A program made the translations under genes and the position numbers. A stretch of DNA of 64,000 bases from Cohnella sp. GbtcB17. GTDB lineage: Bacteria > Bacillota > Bacilli > Paenibacillales > Paenibacillaceae. This document shows, one piece after another, positions 44,366 through 53,046 of the stretch. Each line of letters opens with the position of its first letter. The stretch's first letter is position 1. Location: positions 1-64,000 of the forward strand of contig NZ_JAGXJW010000030.1 in the NCBI RefSeq assembly GCF_019091135.1, in the 5' to 3' direction. The notes beneath the pieces are model-generated. The model was not told where the DNA came from and ran no database searches. It worked only from the letters and a program-made list of their open reading frames with translations.

Positions 44366-45335
44366 ACTGATCCGCAACGAAACGGTCAAAGTGTGGAAGA
44401 AAAAACGGTTTGCCGTCATCGTCCTTATTTTGCTTGCGCTCGTACCGGTATTCGTGTACGCGCAAATGAAAATCGCGCAGAGCAGCCAGGGCAAGTATGC
44501 GGACTGGAGGGCGGAGCTGCGGCAGCGCATCGCCGACAATACGAACGCGCTCACGAGCGACCGGATTCCCGAGGAGTGGAAAAAATGGCGCGTCGCGCTC
44601 GTGCAGCAGCTGCAGTATTACCTCGACCGGGACGTCAACCCGAATACGCCGAATGCAGTGCGTTTTACCAACACGTTTTTGCAAAATGCCGTCGGCTTGT
44701 TTATTCCGCTTATGGTGCTCGCCGTCGCATCCGACATCGTCTCCTCCGAACGCTCGGGCGGCACGATCAAAATGCTGCTCACCCGTCCGGTCCGACGATG
44801 GCGCATCCTTGCCGCGAAGCTGGTTACGCTCTCGATGTACGTCTCGCTTATTCTCGTGACGACGGCCGCCGTCAGCTACCTCGTATCGGGACTTGTGTTC
44901 GGCTACGGCGGCTGGCGCGAGCCGGTGTTCGTCGGCTTTAAGCTGAACGGCTCGAATATGGATACGACAGGCGTCCATGCGATCGCGCAAGGCGTTTATA
45001 TGCTGATGCAGCTCGGACTTGTATGGTTTTCCGCGATGACGGTCGCGGTGATCGCCTTTATGGTATCGGTGCTCGTCCGCAGCACGGCCGCGAGCCTTGT
45101 GACGATGATGGCCGCCGTCATCTCGGGCTCGATTCTCGCCAACATGGCCTCGTCCTGGCACAGCGCCAAATACTTGTTTAACGTCAACCTCGATCTGTCC
45201 GTCTATTTGCAGGGCTCGCCCCCGCCGATCGAAGGGATGACGCTCGGATTTTCCCTTGCCGTGCTGGCCGTTTGGTCGCTGGCCGCGATCGGGGTGTCGT
45301 TCGCCGTATTCACGAGACAGGATATTTTAGCTTGA
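44349..45335 (+). CDS. ABC-2 type transporter permease
   Basis: A 328-residue membrane protein with about six helices: one at residues 21-38, then, after an outside loop of about 90 residues (QSSQGKYADWRAELRQRI...), a cluster from about 115 to the end. SSERSGGTIKMLLTRPVRRWRILAAKL is the conserved coupling helix region of ABC-2 permeases. It pairs with the preceding ATPase to export an unknown substrate. No terminator is obvious after it; the next gene has its own promoter. Confidence 0.9.
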   Translation: MRRDLELIRNETVKVWKKKRFAVIVLILLALVPVFVYAQMKIAQSSQGKYADWRAELRQRIADNTNALTSDRIPEEWKKWRVALVQQLQYYLDRDVNPNTPNAVRFTNTFLQNAVGLFIPLMVLAVASDIVSSERSGGTIKMLLTRPVRRWRILAAKLVTLSMYVSLILVTTAAVSYLVSGLVFGYGGWREPVFVGFKLNGSNMDTTGVHAIAQGVYMLMQLGLVWFSAMTVAVIAFMVSVLVRSTAASLVTMMAAVISGSILANMASSWHSAKYLFNVNLDLSVYLQGSPPPIEGMTLGFSLAVLAVWSLAAIGVSFAVFTRQDILA

Positions 45336-45390
45336 TGCAGGTGGATAGTTATTCCATTTGTCAATGGCAATTGGAAGTTTTAAGTGCGGG

Positions 45391-45419
45391 TTCGACATCG
45401 TTCTTGTCCATGCTATAAT
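45391..45419 (+). promoter_or_regulatory. promoter of the coiled-coil gene
   Basis: TTCGAC (45391-45396), a 17-base spacer and consensus TATAAT (45414-45419) preceded by TGC. Confidence 0.7.
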
Positions 45420-45442
45420 CGATTCAAGGACGGTGAGCCACG

Positions 45443-45775
45443 ATGAGCGAAGAGTTGTTAAGGCAGATCGCTGAGAAGCTTGGAGATGTTGTGGGACGGC
45501 TGGATCGGATGGAGCAGAAGGTGGACCAGATCGACAATAGGCTGGAACGCGTCGAGCAAAAGGTGGATCAATTCGAGCAGAAAATGGACCAAATGGACCT
45601 GAGTTTGGCGCGAGTCGAGCAAAAGGTTGACCGTATCGACACGAAGCTCGACGCTGCTTTCGAACAAGTCGCGAAGAACACCGAGCACGAAGTCGCATTT
45701 AACGATCTTGCCTCCAAGGTGGCGGAGCATACGACGGATATCCGGCTGCTCAAAAAAATCGTCGTTGCCAGTTAA
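45443..45775 (+). CDS. small heptad-repeat coiled-coil protein
   Basis: I cannot assign a function to this 110-residue protein. Residues about 15-75 are an almost unbroken seven-residue repeat (RMEQKVDQIDNRLERVEQKV and onward), with hydrophobic residues at a and d and a repeated xVEQKVDxID unit, so it should form a long parallel coiled coil. The last 25 residues are less regular and end in a basic stretch. AAGGACGGTGAG precedes the ATG. It has its own promoter and terminator, so it is a single-gene transcript just before parE. Confidence 0.75.
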   Translation: MSEELLRQIAEKLGDVVGRLDRMEQKVDQIDNRLERVEQKVDQFEQKMDQMDLSLARVEQKVDRIDTKLDAAFEQVAKNTEHEVAFNDLASKVAEHTTDIRLLKKIVVAS

Positions 45776-45812
45776 GGCCAGTCCGGTTAAACTCTATACG
45801 TCATCATTCATG

Positions 45813-45846
45813 ACCGTTTCTGCAACGCGCAGGCGGTTATTTTTAT
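45813..45846 (+). terminator. rho-independent terminator with a bulge
   Basis: ACCG-TT-TCTGC pairs with GCAGG-CGGT (two-base bulge) and is followed by TATTTTTATTT. It separates the coiled-coil gene from parE. Confidence 0.7.
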
Positions 45847-45875
45847 TTGCGGGGCATCATTACATTACGGACGCC

Positions 45876-45904
45876 TTGTGCATTTTCTGCCTTTTAGCTT
45901 AAAA
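45876..45904 (+). promoter_or_regulatory. candidate parE promoter
   Basis: TTGTGC (45876-45881), a 17-base spacer and TTAAAA (45899-45904). The match to consensus is moderate, but the position after the terminator and 54 bases before parE is suitable. Confidence 0.4.
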
Positions 45905-45957
45905 TGAACGGAAGGCGCGTCCTTGACGGACGCTAGAAGCAGCAAGGAGGATCATTC

Positions 45958-47931
45958 GTGACCGAACAAACAGACCTGTATGCGGAGAGCGCGGCGCAGG
46001 CGGGTACGACATACGGAGCGGACGACATACAGGTGCTCGAAGGGCTGACCGCCGTCCGCAAGCGGCCCGGTATGTACATCGGCAGCACTACCTCATCGGG
46101 CTTGCACCATCTTGTCTGGGAGATCGTGGACAACGCAGTCGACGAGCATTTGGCCAAGCATTGCTCGCGGATCGACGTAACCATTCACGGCGACAACTCC
46201 GTCACCGTGCAGGACAACGGGCGCGGCATTCCGACCGGACTTCACAAGACGGGCGTGCCGACGCCCCAAGTCGTCTTCACCATTTTGCACGCAGGAGGCA
46301 AATTCGGCGGCGGCGGGTACAAAAAGTCGGGCGGCCTGCACGGCGTAGGCGCCTCCGTCACGAACGCTTTGTCGGAATGGCTCGAGGTCGAGATTTACCG
46401 CGAAGGCAAGACGCATCGGATGCGCTTCGAGACGTGGATCGACAAGAACGGCAAAGAGCATGTCGGCGAGCCCGTCACGGGCCTCGAGGTGCTCGGCAAT
46501 ACGAACAAGACCGGTACGAAGGTGACGTTCAAGCCGGACCCAAAAGTTTTTCACGGCAATGTCTCGATCAATTACGATACGCTGTCGGAGCGCCTGCAGG
46601 AGATCGCGTTCCTGAATTCGGGCCTCAAGGTGACGGTCAAGGACCAGCGCTCGGGCAAGGAGGACGTGTTCCACTACGAGGGCGGCGCCAAGCAGTTCGT
46701 GCAGTTTCTGAACGAGGAAAAGACGGTGCTGCACGACGTCGTCCACTTCACCGCGGAGCGCGACGAGATCGAAGTCGAAGTGGCGCTGCAGTACAACGAC
46801 GGCTACACCGAGACGATCGCCTCGTTCGTCAACGCCATTCCGACGCGGGGCGGCGGCACGCATGAGACGGGCTTCAAGACGGCGTATACGCGCGTCATGA
46901 ACGAGTACGCCCGCAAGATCGGCCAGCTCAAGGAAAAGGAAAAGAACCTCGAGGGCAGCGATCTGCGCGAAGGGATGATGGCCGTCATCAACATCAAGAT
47001 GTCGGACGTCGAGTTCGTCGGCCAGACCAAGGACCAGCTCGGCAGCGCCTCGGCGCGCAGCGCGGTCGACGCCGTCGTGGCGGAGAAGATGGCCGTGTTT
47101 CTTGAGGAGAATCCGCAGGTCGGCCAGCAGCTCATCCGCAAGTCGGTGCAGGCGTCCAAGGCGCGCGAAGCGGCGCGCAAGGCGCGCGAGGAGATTCGCA
47201 GCGGCAAGAAGCGCAGCGAGAGCGCGAGCCTCGGCGGCAAGCTATCGCCCGCGCAGTCCAAGGATTATACGCGCAACGAGCTGTTTATCGTCGAAGGCGA
47301 CTCCGCCGGAGGCTCGGCCAAGCAGGGACGGGATTCCAAGTATCAGGCGATCCTGCCGCTCAAGGGCAAGCCGATGAACCCGGAGAAGGCCAAGCTTATC
47401 GACATCCTGAAGAACGAGGAATATAAGGCGATCATCGCGGCGACGGGCGCCGGCGTCGGCCCCGAATTCGACGTCGAGGAATGCAACTATTCCAAGATCA
47501 TCATCATGACGGATGCCGATACGGACGGCGCGCATATCCAGGTGCTGCTCCTGACGTTTTTCTACCGGTACATGAAACCGCTCATCGATGCGGGCAAGGT
47601 GTTCATCGCCCAGCCGCCGCTGTATAAGCTCACGCGCAAGTCCGGGAAGCTCGAGACGGTGCGCTATGCCTGGACCGACGAACAGCTGCAGAACTACCTG
47701 AAGGAGATCGGCAAGGGCGCCGAGCTGCAGCGGTACAAGGGGCTTGGCGAGATGAATCCGGAGCAGCTGTGGGAAACGACGATGAATCCGGAGTCGCGCA
47801 CGCTGCTGCAGGTGCAGATCGAGGACGCCGCGAAGGCGGAGCGCCGCGTGTCCACGCTGATGGGCGACAAGGTCGATCCGCGCAAGCGCTGGATCATCGA
47901 CAACGTCGACTTCACGGAATACGAGGAATAA
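45958..47931 (+). CDS. parE: DNA topoisomerase IV subunit B
   Basis: A 657-residue GHKL ATPase subunit that, with ParC, unlinks daughter chromosomes. ATP-site motifs are EIVDNAVDEHLA, DNGRGIP and GGLHGVGASVTNALS; the TOPRIM part has FIVEGDSAGGSAKQGRDSKYQAILPLKGK and IIMTDADTDGAHI. The pairing with parC immediately downstream and the QRYKGLGEMNPEQLW region support ParE over GyrB, which normally sits near oriC with recF. GTG start with AAGGAGG 7 bases upstream. The gap to parC is 16 bases. Confidence 0.94.
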   Translation: MTEQTDLYAESAAQAGTTYGADDIQVLEGLTAVRKRPGMYIGSTTSSGLHHLVWEIVDNAVDEHLAKHCSRIDVTIHGDNSVTVQDNGRGIPTGLHKTGVPTPQVVFTILHAGGKFGGGGYKKSGGLHGVGASVTNALSEWLEVEIYREGKTHRMRFETWIDKNGKEHVGEPVTGLEVLGNTNKTGTKVTFKPDPKVFHGNVSINYDTLSERLQEIAFLNSGLKVTVKDQRSGKEDVFHYEGGAKQFVQFLNEEKTVLHDVVHFTAERDEIEVEVALQYNDGYTETIASFVNAIPTRGGGTHETGFKTAYTRVMNEYARKIGQLKEKEKNLEGSDLREGMMAVINIKMSDVEFVGQTKDQLGSASARSAVDAVVAEKMAVFLEENPQVGQQLIRKSVQASKAREAARKAREEIRSGKKRSESASLGGKLSPAQSKDYTRNELFIVEGDSAGGSAKQGRDSKYQAILPLKGKPMNPEKAKLIDILKNEEYKAIIAATGAGVGPEFDVEECNYSKIIIMTDADTDGAHIQVLLLTFFYRYMKPLIDAGKVFIAQPPLYKLTRKSGKLETVRYAWTDEQLQNYLKEIGKGAELQRYKGLGEMNPEQLWETTMNPESRTLLQVQIEDAAKAERRVSTLMGDKVDPRKRWIIDNVDFTEYEE

Positions 47932-47947
47932 GAACGGAGAGACTTTT

Positions 47948-50425
47948 ATGAGCTTGCTCGAGAACTTCTTGCCTGCGTTTTTGGAGGAGGTCGTTGGCGA
48001 CCGCTTCGGACGCTATTCCAAATACATCATTCAAGACCGCGCGATTCCCGACGTTCGCGACGGATTGAAGCCGGTCCAGCGCCGGATCCTGTACGCGATG
48101 TTCGACTCCGGCAACACGCCGGACAAACCGTATCGCAAATCGGCGAAGACGGTCGGCGACGTCATGGGCAACTATCACCCGCATGGCGACTCTTCGATCT
48201 ACGACGGCATGGTGCGCATGGCGCAGCCGTGGAAGATGGGGCACACGCTCGTCGACGGCCACGGCAACTGGGGCTCGATGGACGACGATCCGCCGGCAGC
48301 CATGCGGTACACCGAAGCGCGCCTGTCGGCGATCGCGATGGAGCTGCTGCGGGACATCGACAAACGCACCGTCCTGTTCAAGGACAACTTCGACAACACG
48401 ACCAAGGAGCCGGTCGTGCTGCCCGCGCGGTATCCGAACCTGCTCGTCAACGGCGTCAGCGGCATCTCCTCCGGCTTCGCCACCGAGATTCCGCCGCACA
48501 ATCTGCGTGAGGTCATCGATGCTTGTACCGCACTCATCGACAATCCCGATATGACGGTCGCCGATCTGATGCAGATCATGCGCGGACCGGACTTCCCGAC
48601 CGGCGGCCGGATCATGGGCGAGGACGGCATCCGCGAAGCATACGAGACCGGCAAAGGGCGCATCTACGTGCGGTCCAAGACGGCGATTGAGGACATGCGC
48701 GGCGGCAAGCAGCAGATCGTCGTGACCGAGATTCCGTACCAGGTCGTCAAGTCCAAGCTCGTCAATACGATCGATCAGCTGCGGCTGGAGAAGAAGGTCG
48801 AAGGCATCGCCGAGGTTCGCGACGAGAGCGGAAGAGCCGGCATGCGCATCGTGATCGAGCTGAAGAAGGACGCGGACGCCGAAGGCATTCTCGCCTATTT
48901 GCTCAAAAAAACCGACCTCCAGGTCGCTTACAACTTCAACATGGTCGCCATCGTCAACAAGGCGCCGCGCCAGCTTGGCGTCAAGGCGATGCTGGACGCG
49001 TACATCGCGCACCAGCGCGAGGTCGTCACGCACCGGACGCAGTACGATCTGGAGAAGGCGGAAGACCGTGCACACGTGCTCGAAGGGCTCGTCAAGGCGC
49101 TTAACCTGCTCGACGCCGTCATCGAGACCATCAAGGCATCCAAAAACCGCCAGGATGCGCAAAACAATCTGGTCGCGAAGTTCGAATTTTCCGAACGCCA
49201 GGCTGATGCGATCCTGACCTTGCAGCTTTACCGGCTGACCAATCTGGAGATCAACTCGCTCCAGAAGGAACATGCAGACACGATGAAAAAAATCAATCAG
49301 CTTCGCGGCATTTTGAACAATCCGAAGAAGCTGATGGGCGTCATCAAGGACGAGCTCGGCGAGATCCGGGGCAAGTTCGGCATCGACCGGCGCTCCGTCA
49401 TCCAGGGCGAGGTCGAGGAGCTCAAAGTCAATCTCGAAGTGACCGTGCCGGCCGAGGAAGTGCTGGTGACGCTGTCGCGCCACGGCTACGTGAAGCGCAC
49501 AAGCATGCTGTCGTTCACGCGGTCCGGCGGCGATCTCGGCAGCACCGGGCTCAGGGAAGGCGACCAGCTGCGCTGGAGCCTGCAGCTGAACACGCTGGAT
49601 TCGCTGCTGCTGTTCACGCAGAAGGGGATGTATTACCAGCTGCCCGTGCATCAGATCTCCGAGTTCAAGTGGAAGGAAAACGGGACGGCGATCGTCAATC
49701 TCATTGCGCTGCCGAAGGACGACCGGATCATGGCCGTCATCCCGGTTAAGGCCGGCGAGTGGAAGACGCTGGCCGATCTGGGCGAGCAGGGGCCGGCGCT
49801 CGTGTTCGTCACCAAACGCGGTCAGGTCAAGCGCACGCTCATGGCCGAATACGCGACCAACCGGAGCGCGGCGATCGCGGCCGTCAAGGTCGCGGAGGGC
49901 GACGAGGTTCGCTCGGCGTTCCGCAGCGATACGCCGCAGGAGATTCTGCTCGTGACCGAACAGGGGCTCAGCATCCGCATCCAGGAAGCGGACGTCAGCC
50001 TCCAAGGCCGCGTCGCCGGCGGCGTCAGGGGCATCCAGCTGCGCGAGGGCGATGCCGTGACCGACGGACTCCACGTATCGGGCGACGAAGGCGAGATACT
50101 CGTCATCTCGGACTACGGCTACGCCAAGCGCACGCTGCTGCTCGATTATCCGCCGCAGGGCCGCGGGGGCAAAGGCATCCAGACGTTTGAGATCAAGGAG
50201 GGCAAGCGCGTGCGTCCGAACGGCACGCGTATCGTCTCCGCTTATTACGTCAAAGACGACGTGGGCATCGTGACGGCGACGGCCGGCGGTTCGTATGGCG
50301 AGTTCCGCTCCGACAGCACGCCGCTCGAAGATCGCAGAGGCACCGGTAAGCTCGTCGGCGCGATCGATCGGAACGATCCGCTGGCCGAGACTTTCCTCAA
50401 GCCGCTGCCGCCGCAAATGCAATAA
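47948..50425 (+). CDS. parC: DNA topoisomerase IV subunit A
   Basis: An 825-residue cleavage subunit. RAIPDVRDGLKPVQRRILYAM, the quinolone-determining stretch YHPHGDSSIYDGMVRMAQ (unaltered Ser), and catalytic Tyr121 in AMRYTEARLS are intact. The C-terminal third is a beta-pinwheel with repeats such as VLVTLSRHGYVKRTSMLSF and ILVISDYGYAKRTLLLDY; the GyrA-box (QRRGGxG) is missing, as expected for ParC. GGAGAG precedes the ATG. A bidirectional terminator follows. Confidence 0.95.
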   Translation: MSLLENFLPAFLEEVVGDRFGRYSKYIIQDRAIPDVRDGLKPVQRRILYAMFDSGNTPDKPYRKSAKTVGDVMGNYHPHGDSSIYDGMVRMAQPWKMGHTLVDGHGNWGSMDDDPPAAMRYTEARLSAIAMELLRDIDKRTVLFKDNFDNTTKEPVVLPARYPNLLVNGVSGISSGFATEIPPHNLREVIDACTALIDNPDMTVADLMQIMRGPDFPTGGRIMGEDGIREAYETGKGRIYVRSKTAIEDMRGGKQQIVVTEIPYQVVKSKLVNTIDQLRLEKKVEGIAEVRDESGRAGMRIVIELKKDADAEGILAYLLKKTDLQVAYNFNMVAIVNKAPRQLGVKAMLDAYIAHQREVVTHRTQYDLEKAEDRAHVLEGLVKALNLLDAVIETIKASKNRQDAQNNLVAKFEFSERQADAILTLQLYRLTNLEINSLQKEHADTMKKINQLRGILNNPKKLMGVIKDELGEIRGKFGIDRRSVIQGEVEELKVNLEVTVPAEEVLVTLSRHGYVKRTSMLSFTRSGGDLGSTGLREGDQLRWSLQLNTLDSLLLFTQKGMYYQLPVHQISEFKWKENGTAIVNLIALPKDDRIMAVIPVKAGEWKTLADLGEQGPALVFVTKRGQVKRTLMAEYATNRSAAIAAVKVAEGDEVRSAFRSDTPQEILLVTEQGLSIRIQEADVSLQGRVAGGVRGIQLREGDAVTDGLHVSGDEGEILVISDYGYAKRTLLLDYPPQGRGGKGIQTFEIKEGKRVRPNGTRIVSAYYVKDDVGIVTATAGGSYGEFRSDSTPLEDRRGTGKLVGAIDRNDPLAETFLKPLPPQMQ

Positions 50426-50467
50426 ATCGCAGCAGCGGGTTAATCATTCGCGGGATGATTTAGCCCC

Positions 50468-50510
50468 AAAAAAGGCAGCACCGGATGTTTCTTGTCCGGT
50501 GCTGCTTTTT
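50468..50510. terminator. bidirectional terminator between parC and a convergent small gene
   Basis: GCAGCACCGGA (50475-50485) pairs perfectly with TCCGGTGCTGC (50495-50505). Five T follow on the plus strand and six on the minus strand (A-run 50468-50473). Confidence 0.95.
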
Positions 50511-50519
50511 CATACAGCC

Positions 50520-50696
50520 TCAATCATATGGGCCATCCTGCGGATCGTAACGGTCAATCCACTTCAGCATCATTTCCAACACGAACCAGAGGGGGACCGG
50601 CTCCGTCAGCCGGTTGAGCCACCCCGGATCATCTATAATACCGGCTTCGCGCGCCATGATGCCGATCATCCGTATGCGTTCGTCCTCTACAGCCAT
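50520..50696 (-). CDS. 58-residue conserved-looking small protein
   Basis: A minus-strand frame of 58 codons fills most of the 484-base gap between parC and the MarR gene. The protein opens MAVEDERIRMIGIMAREAGI, continues with a DDPGWLNRLTEPVPLWFVLEMMLKW segment and ends IDRYDPQDGPYD. It is acidic with one amphipathic helix. Support: GAAGGAGAGG is ideally placed before the ATG, the stop lies 10 bases from a bidirectional terminator, and a TATAAT is found upstream on that strand (50759-50754). Function is unknown; no membrane span or zinc motif is seen. Confidence 0.68.
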   Translation of the reverse strand: MAVEDERIRMIGIMAREAGIIDDPGWLNRLTEPVPLWFVLEMMLKWIDRYDPQDGPYD

Positions 50697-50909
50697 GAAG
50701 ACCTCTCCTTCTTTTCAACCGCACGCAGCGGCAGCGTACCGCCAACTGTCAGCATTATATGTCATAGGCTGTCGTCCCGTACCATACCGTGCGGATTTAT
50801 GACGTAAATCATTAATGCGCTTAATCTATCTTTCGACATCGGGTTTGCATATAATTAAAGGAGAAGAGATTCGTCGGCATCAATTTCAAAGAGGAGAGGT
50901 GATCCAGAG

Positions 50910-51377
50910 GTGGAACCGGCTGCAGAGTTCGTGAAAAGCTGGATGAAGCTTTCGAAGGATTGGCAATCGCAGATGGAGGCGGAAATGTCCCCCCAGCTGA
51001 CAGGAGGTCAGCTTCAAGTATTGGAGCTGTTGCAGGCGAACGAGCCGATGAAGCCCTCCGAGCTGCTGCCGCATCTGGAGACGACGCCGGCGGCTGTGAC
51101 GACGCTGCTCGACCGTATGGAGCGCAATGGCCTTGTCAAGCGCACCCGCGACGAGAACGATCGCCGAATCGTATGGATCAGCACGACCGACTTCGGCCAT
51201 ACCGAGCGCGAACGCGGTCTTCGCATCCGCAGCGACATCGTGAACCGCTCGCTTGACCGGCTGTCAGCCCACAACCGCCAACTGCTCGTCTATCTGATCG
51301 GCAAGGTGTCCGGCACACGAGACAAGAAGCGAATCGCGTCCGGCGAAGAGTCGACCGCCATTCAAGCGACTTCCTGA
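50910..51377 (+). CDS. MarR-family transcriptional regulator
   Basis: A 155-residue winged-helix repressor. MSPQLTGGQLQVLELLQANEPMKPSELLPHLETTPAAVTTLLDRMERNGLVKRTRDENDRRIVWISTTDFG shows the recognition helix and the wing with the usual DxRxx motif (DENDRRIVWIS). The ends form the dimer region. GTG start with GAGGAGAGG 10 bases upstream; a TATAAT lies at 50850-50855. A terminator separates it from the SWIM/MoxR/VWA cassette, so it may regulate that cassette only as a separate transcript. Target and ligand are unknown. Confidence 0.9.
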   Translation: MEPAAEFVKSWMKLSKDWQSQMEAEMSPQLTGGQLQVLELLQANEPMKPSELLPHLETTPAAVTTLLDRMERNGLVKRTRDENDRRIVWISTTDFGHTERERGLRIRSDIVNRSLDRLSAHNRQLLVYLIGKVSGTRDKKRIASGEESTAIQATS

Positions 51378-51391
51378 AGCCGAAGTCGGGC

Positions 51392-51413
51392 ATGAAGCGT
51401 TCATGAAGCGTTC
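51392..51413 (+). repeat. tandem 11-base direct repeat
   Basis: Two exact copies of ATGAAGCGTTC in tandem lie just after the MarR gene stop, followed by a further ATG. No function is apparent. Confidence 0.75.
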
Positions 51414-51445
51414 ATGTCAATGCGAATACGTTATTTTTCATTTCC

Positions 51446-51471
51446 AAGCCGAGCCTTCGGCTTATTTTTTT
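51446..51471 (+). terminator. rho-independent terminator after the MarR gene
   Basis: AAGCCGA pairs with TCGGCTT, followed by ATTTTTTT. Downstream, up to 51590, is AT-rich with a TATAAT at 51548-51553 but no clear -35; this is the likely promoter region of the five-gene cassette. Confidence 0.82.
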
Positions 51472-51590
51472 GTACGAAAGTACTGATTATTTTTCCAATT
51501 TAGAGGGTAATAGAAGAAGTTATAACGGCAGACAACCATTTTTAGCATATAATTGAAAAGTAAAGTCATAACGGAATTGCGAGGTCGAAG

Positions 51591-53033
51591 ATGCCCAACA
51601 TTACGGAAGCTTACGTAGACAGCTTGGCGCCGAACGCCGGCGCGATTAAGAACGGCAGGGACCTGGTCAAGAAAAACAGTTTCCCTCTGCTGAACGAAAG
51701 TCCGGATGGGACTTTGCTGTTTGGAGAATGCAAGGGCAGCGGCAAGGAACCGTACCGATGCTCCGTCGACTTCGTCAACGAGGCGAGCCCGGTATTTCGT
51801 TGCTCGTGCCCGAGCCGGCAATTTCCGTGCAAGCATGCGCTCGGATTGCTGTATGCCCGCGCGATGGGCAGCCCGTTTACGGCCGCGGCTGTCCCGCCCG
51901 ATATCGCCGACAAGCGAGACAAGGCGGAAAAACGCGAAGAAAAAAAGAAGGACGCGGCAGCTTCCGAAGGGGAGGCGCCGGCAGCGAAACGCAAAGTAAA
52001 CAAGTCCGCGCTCGTCAAAAAAATCGCCAGCCAGCTTGAAGGGCTTCGTTTGCTGGAAAAGCTCGTTCAGCAGGTCGTTCAATCGGGGCTTGGCAGCGTG
52101 GACAAAAAGACGGTCCGGATGATCGAGGATCAGGCGAAGCAGCTTGGCAACCACTATATTCCCGGCGTGCAGGCCAAGCTGAGGGAATTCATACATACGA
52201 TGCAAGCGGAAGGAGATCGCGAAGCGATTTATTCGCGGGCGTTGGAGCAGCTTCTGTTTCTTCATTCGCTGGCGAAGAAGGGCGTTTCCTATTTGACAAA
52301 AAGAATGGAAGATCCGGAGCTGCCGATGGAAACGGACTCTTCTTTGGAGGAACAGCTCGGCCATGCCTGGCAGCTGGCGGAGCTTCGCGAATACGGCCGT
52401 GTACAGCCGAACGTCGAGCTGCTGCAGCTCTCGTTTTTGTCGTATGCGGATGCGGCGCGCGGCGAGTTCGTGGATGCGGGCTGGTGGGCGGACCTTGGCG
52501 ACGGCACGATTCGCAGCACGCGGCATTTGCGTCCGTTCCGGGCTGCCCGGGCACTCAAGGAAGAGGACACCGTCCGCGCGGTCGTTCGAACGGAGGAGCT
52601 GTTCGTTTATCCGGGCGAGGCCGGCGCGAGAGTGCGGTGGGAGTCGTCGACGCAGCGGGATGCGCATGAAGGCGACTTCTCCAAGGTCAAGGCGACGGCG
52701 GCCTCGTCCTATGCGGATGTCGTCAAGCAGGTCAAAAACATCATTAAAAATCCGCTGGCGGATAAAACGCCCGTCATGCTGGTCGCGTATCGCTCGATCG
52801 ACGAGACGGCGGACGGTTTTTGCCTTCGGGATGCGCAAGGCAAGTTGCTGCCGATAACGGATCTCGCCTCGAACGGGAGGAAGACGTCCTCCTTGATTGC
52901 TTTGCTCGGCGAAAAAGAGCTGAGGGATCAAGCGGCGCTGGTCATGTTTAGTCACCGGCTGGACGACAACCGCCTGAGCGCGCAGTTAATGAGTATCGTC
53001 ACGGACAGCCGAATCATTCGGCTCCTTTACTAG
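51591..53033 (+). CDS. SWIM zinc-finger protein (YehQ-like), first gene of the MoxR/VWA cassette
   Basis: A 480-residue cytoplasmic protein. The SWIM motif CxCx6CxH is at Cys71, Cys73, Cys80 and His82 (RCSCPSRQFPCKH), in the usual place after two short strands. A Lys/Glu-rich linker (about 102-135) leads to a helical middle and a mixed C-terminal domain without recognised motifs. SWIM fingers bind DNA or proteins. The next gene starts 13 bases after the stop and three further genes follow closely, so it should act with the AAA ATPase and VWA protein; E. coli yehQ encodes a SWIM protein beside yehL, yehM and yehP. The start has a modest GCGAGG ribosome site. Confidence 0.85.
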   Translation: MPNITEAYVDSLAPNAGAIKNGRDLVKKNSFPLLNESPDGTLLFGECKGSGKEPYRCSVDFVNEASPVFRCSCPSRQFPCKHALGLLYARAMGSPFTAAAVPPDIADKRDKAEKREEKKKDAAASEGEAPAAKRKVNKSALVKKIASQLEGLRLLEKLVQQVVQSGLGSVDKKTVRMIEDQAKQLGNHYIPGVQAKLREFIHTMQAEGDREAIYSRALEQLLFLHSLAKKGVSYLTKRMEDPELPMETDSSLEEQLGHAWQLAELREYGRVQPNVELLQLSFLSYADAARGEFVDAGWWADLGDGTIRSTRHLRPFRAARALKEEDTVRAVVRTEELFVYPGEAGARVRWESSTQRDAHEGDFSKVKATAASSYADVVKQVKNIIKNPLADKTPVMLVAYRSIDETADGFCLRDAQGKLLPITDLASNGRKTSSLIALLGEKELRDQAALVMFSHRLDDNRLSAQLMSIVTDSRIIRLLY

Positions 53034-53046
53034 AGGTGAAACGGAT

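Noticed and set aside
47912..50422. An 836-codon open frame opposite parC
   Set aside because: Same antisense artefact of GC-rich codon use; parC is intact on the plus strand with all catalytic residues.
45958..50425. DNA gyrase (gyrB-gyrA) instead of topoisomerase IV
   Set aside because: The A subunit lacks the GyrA box and no dnaA/recF neighbourhood is present, so parE-parC is preferred.
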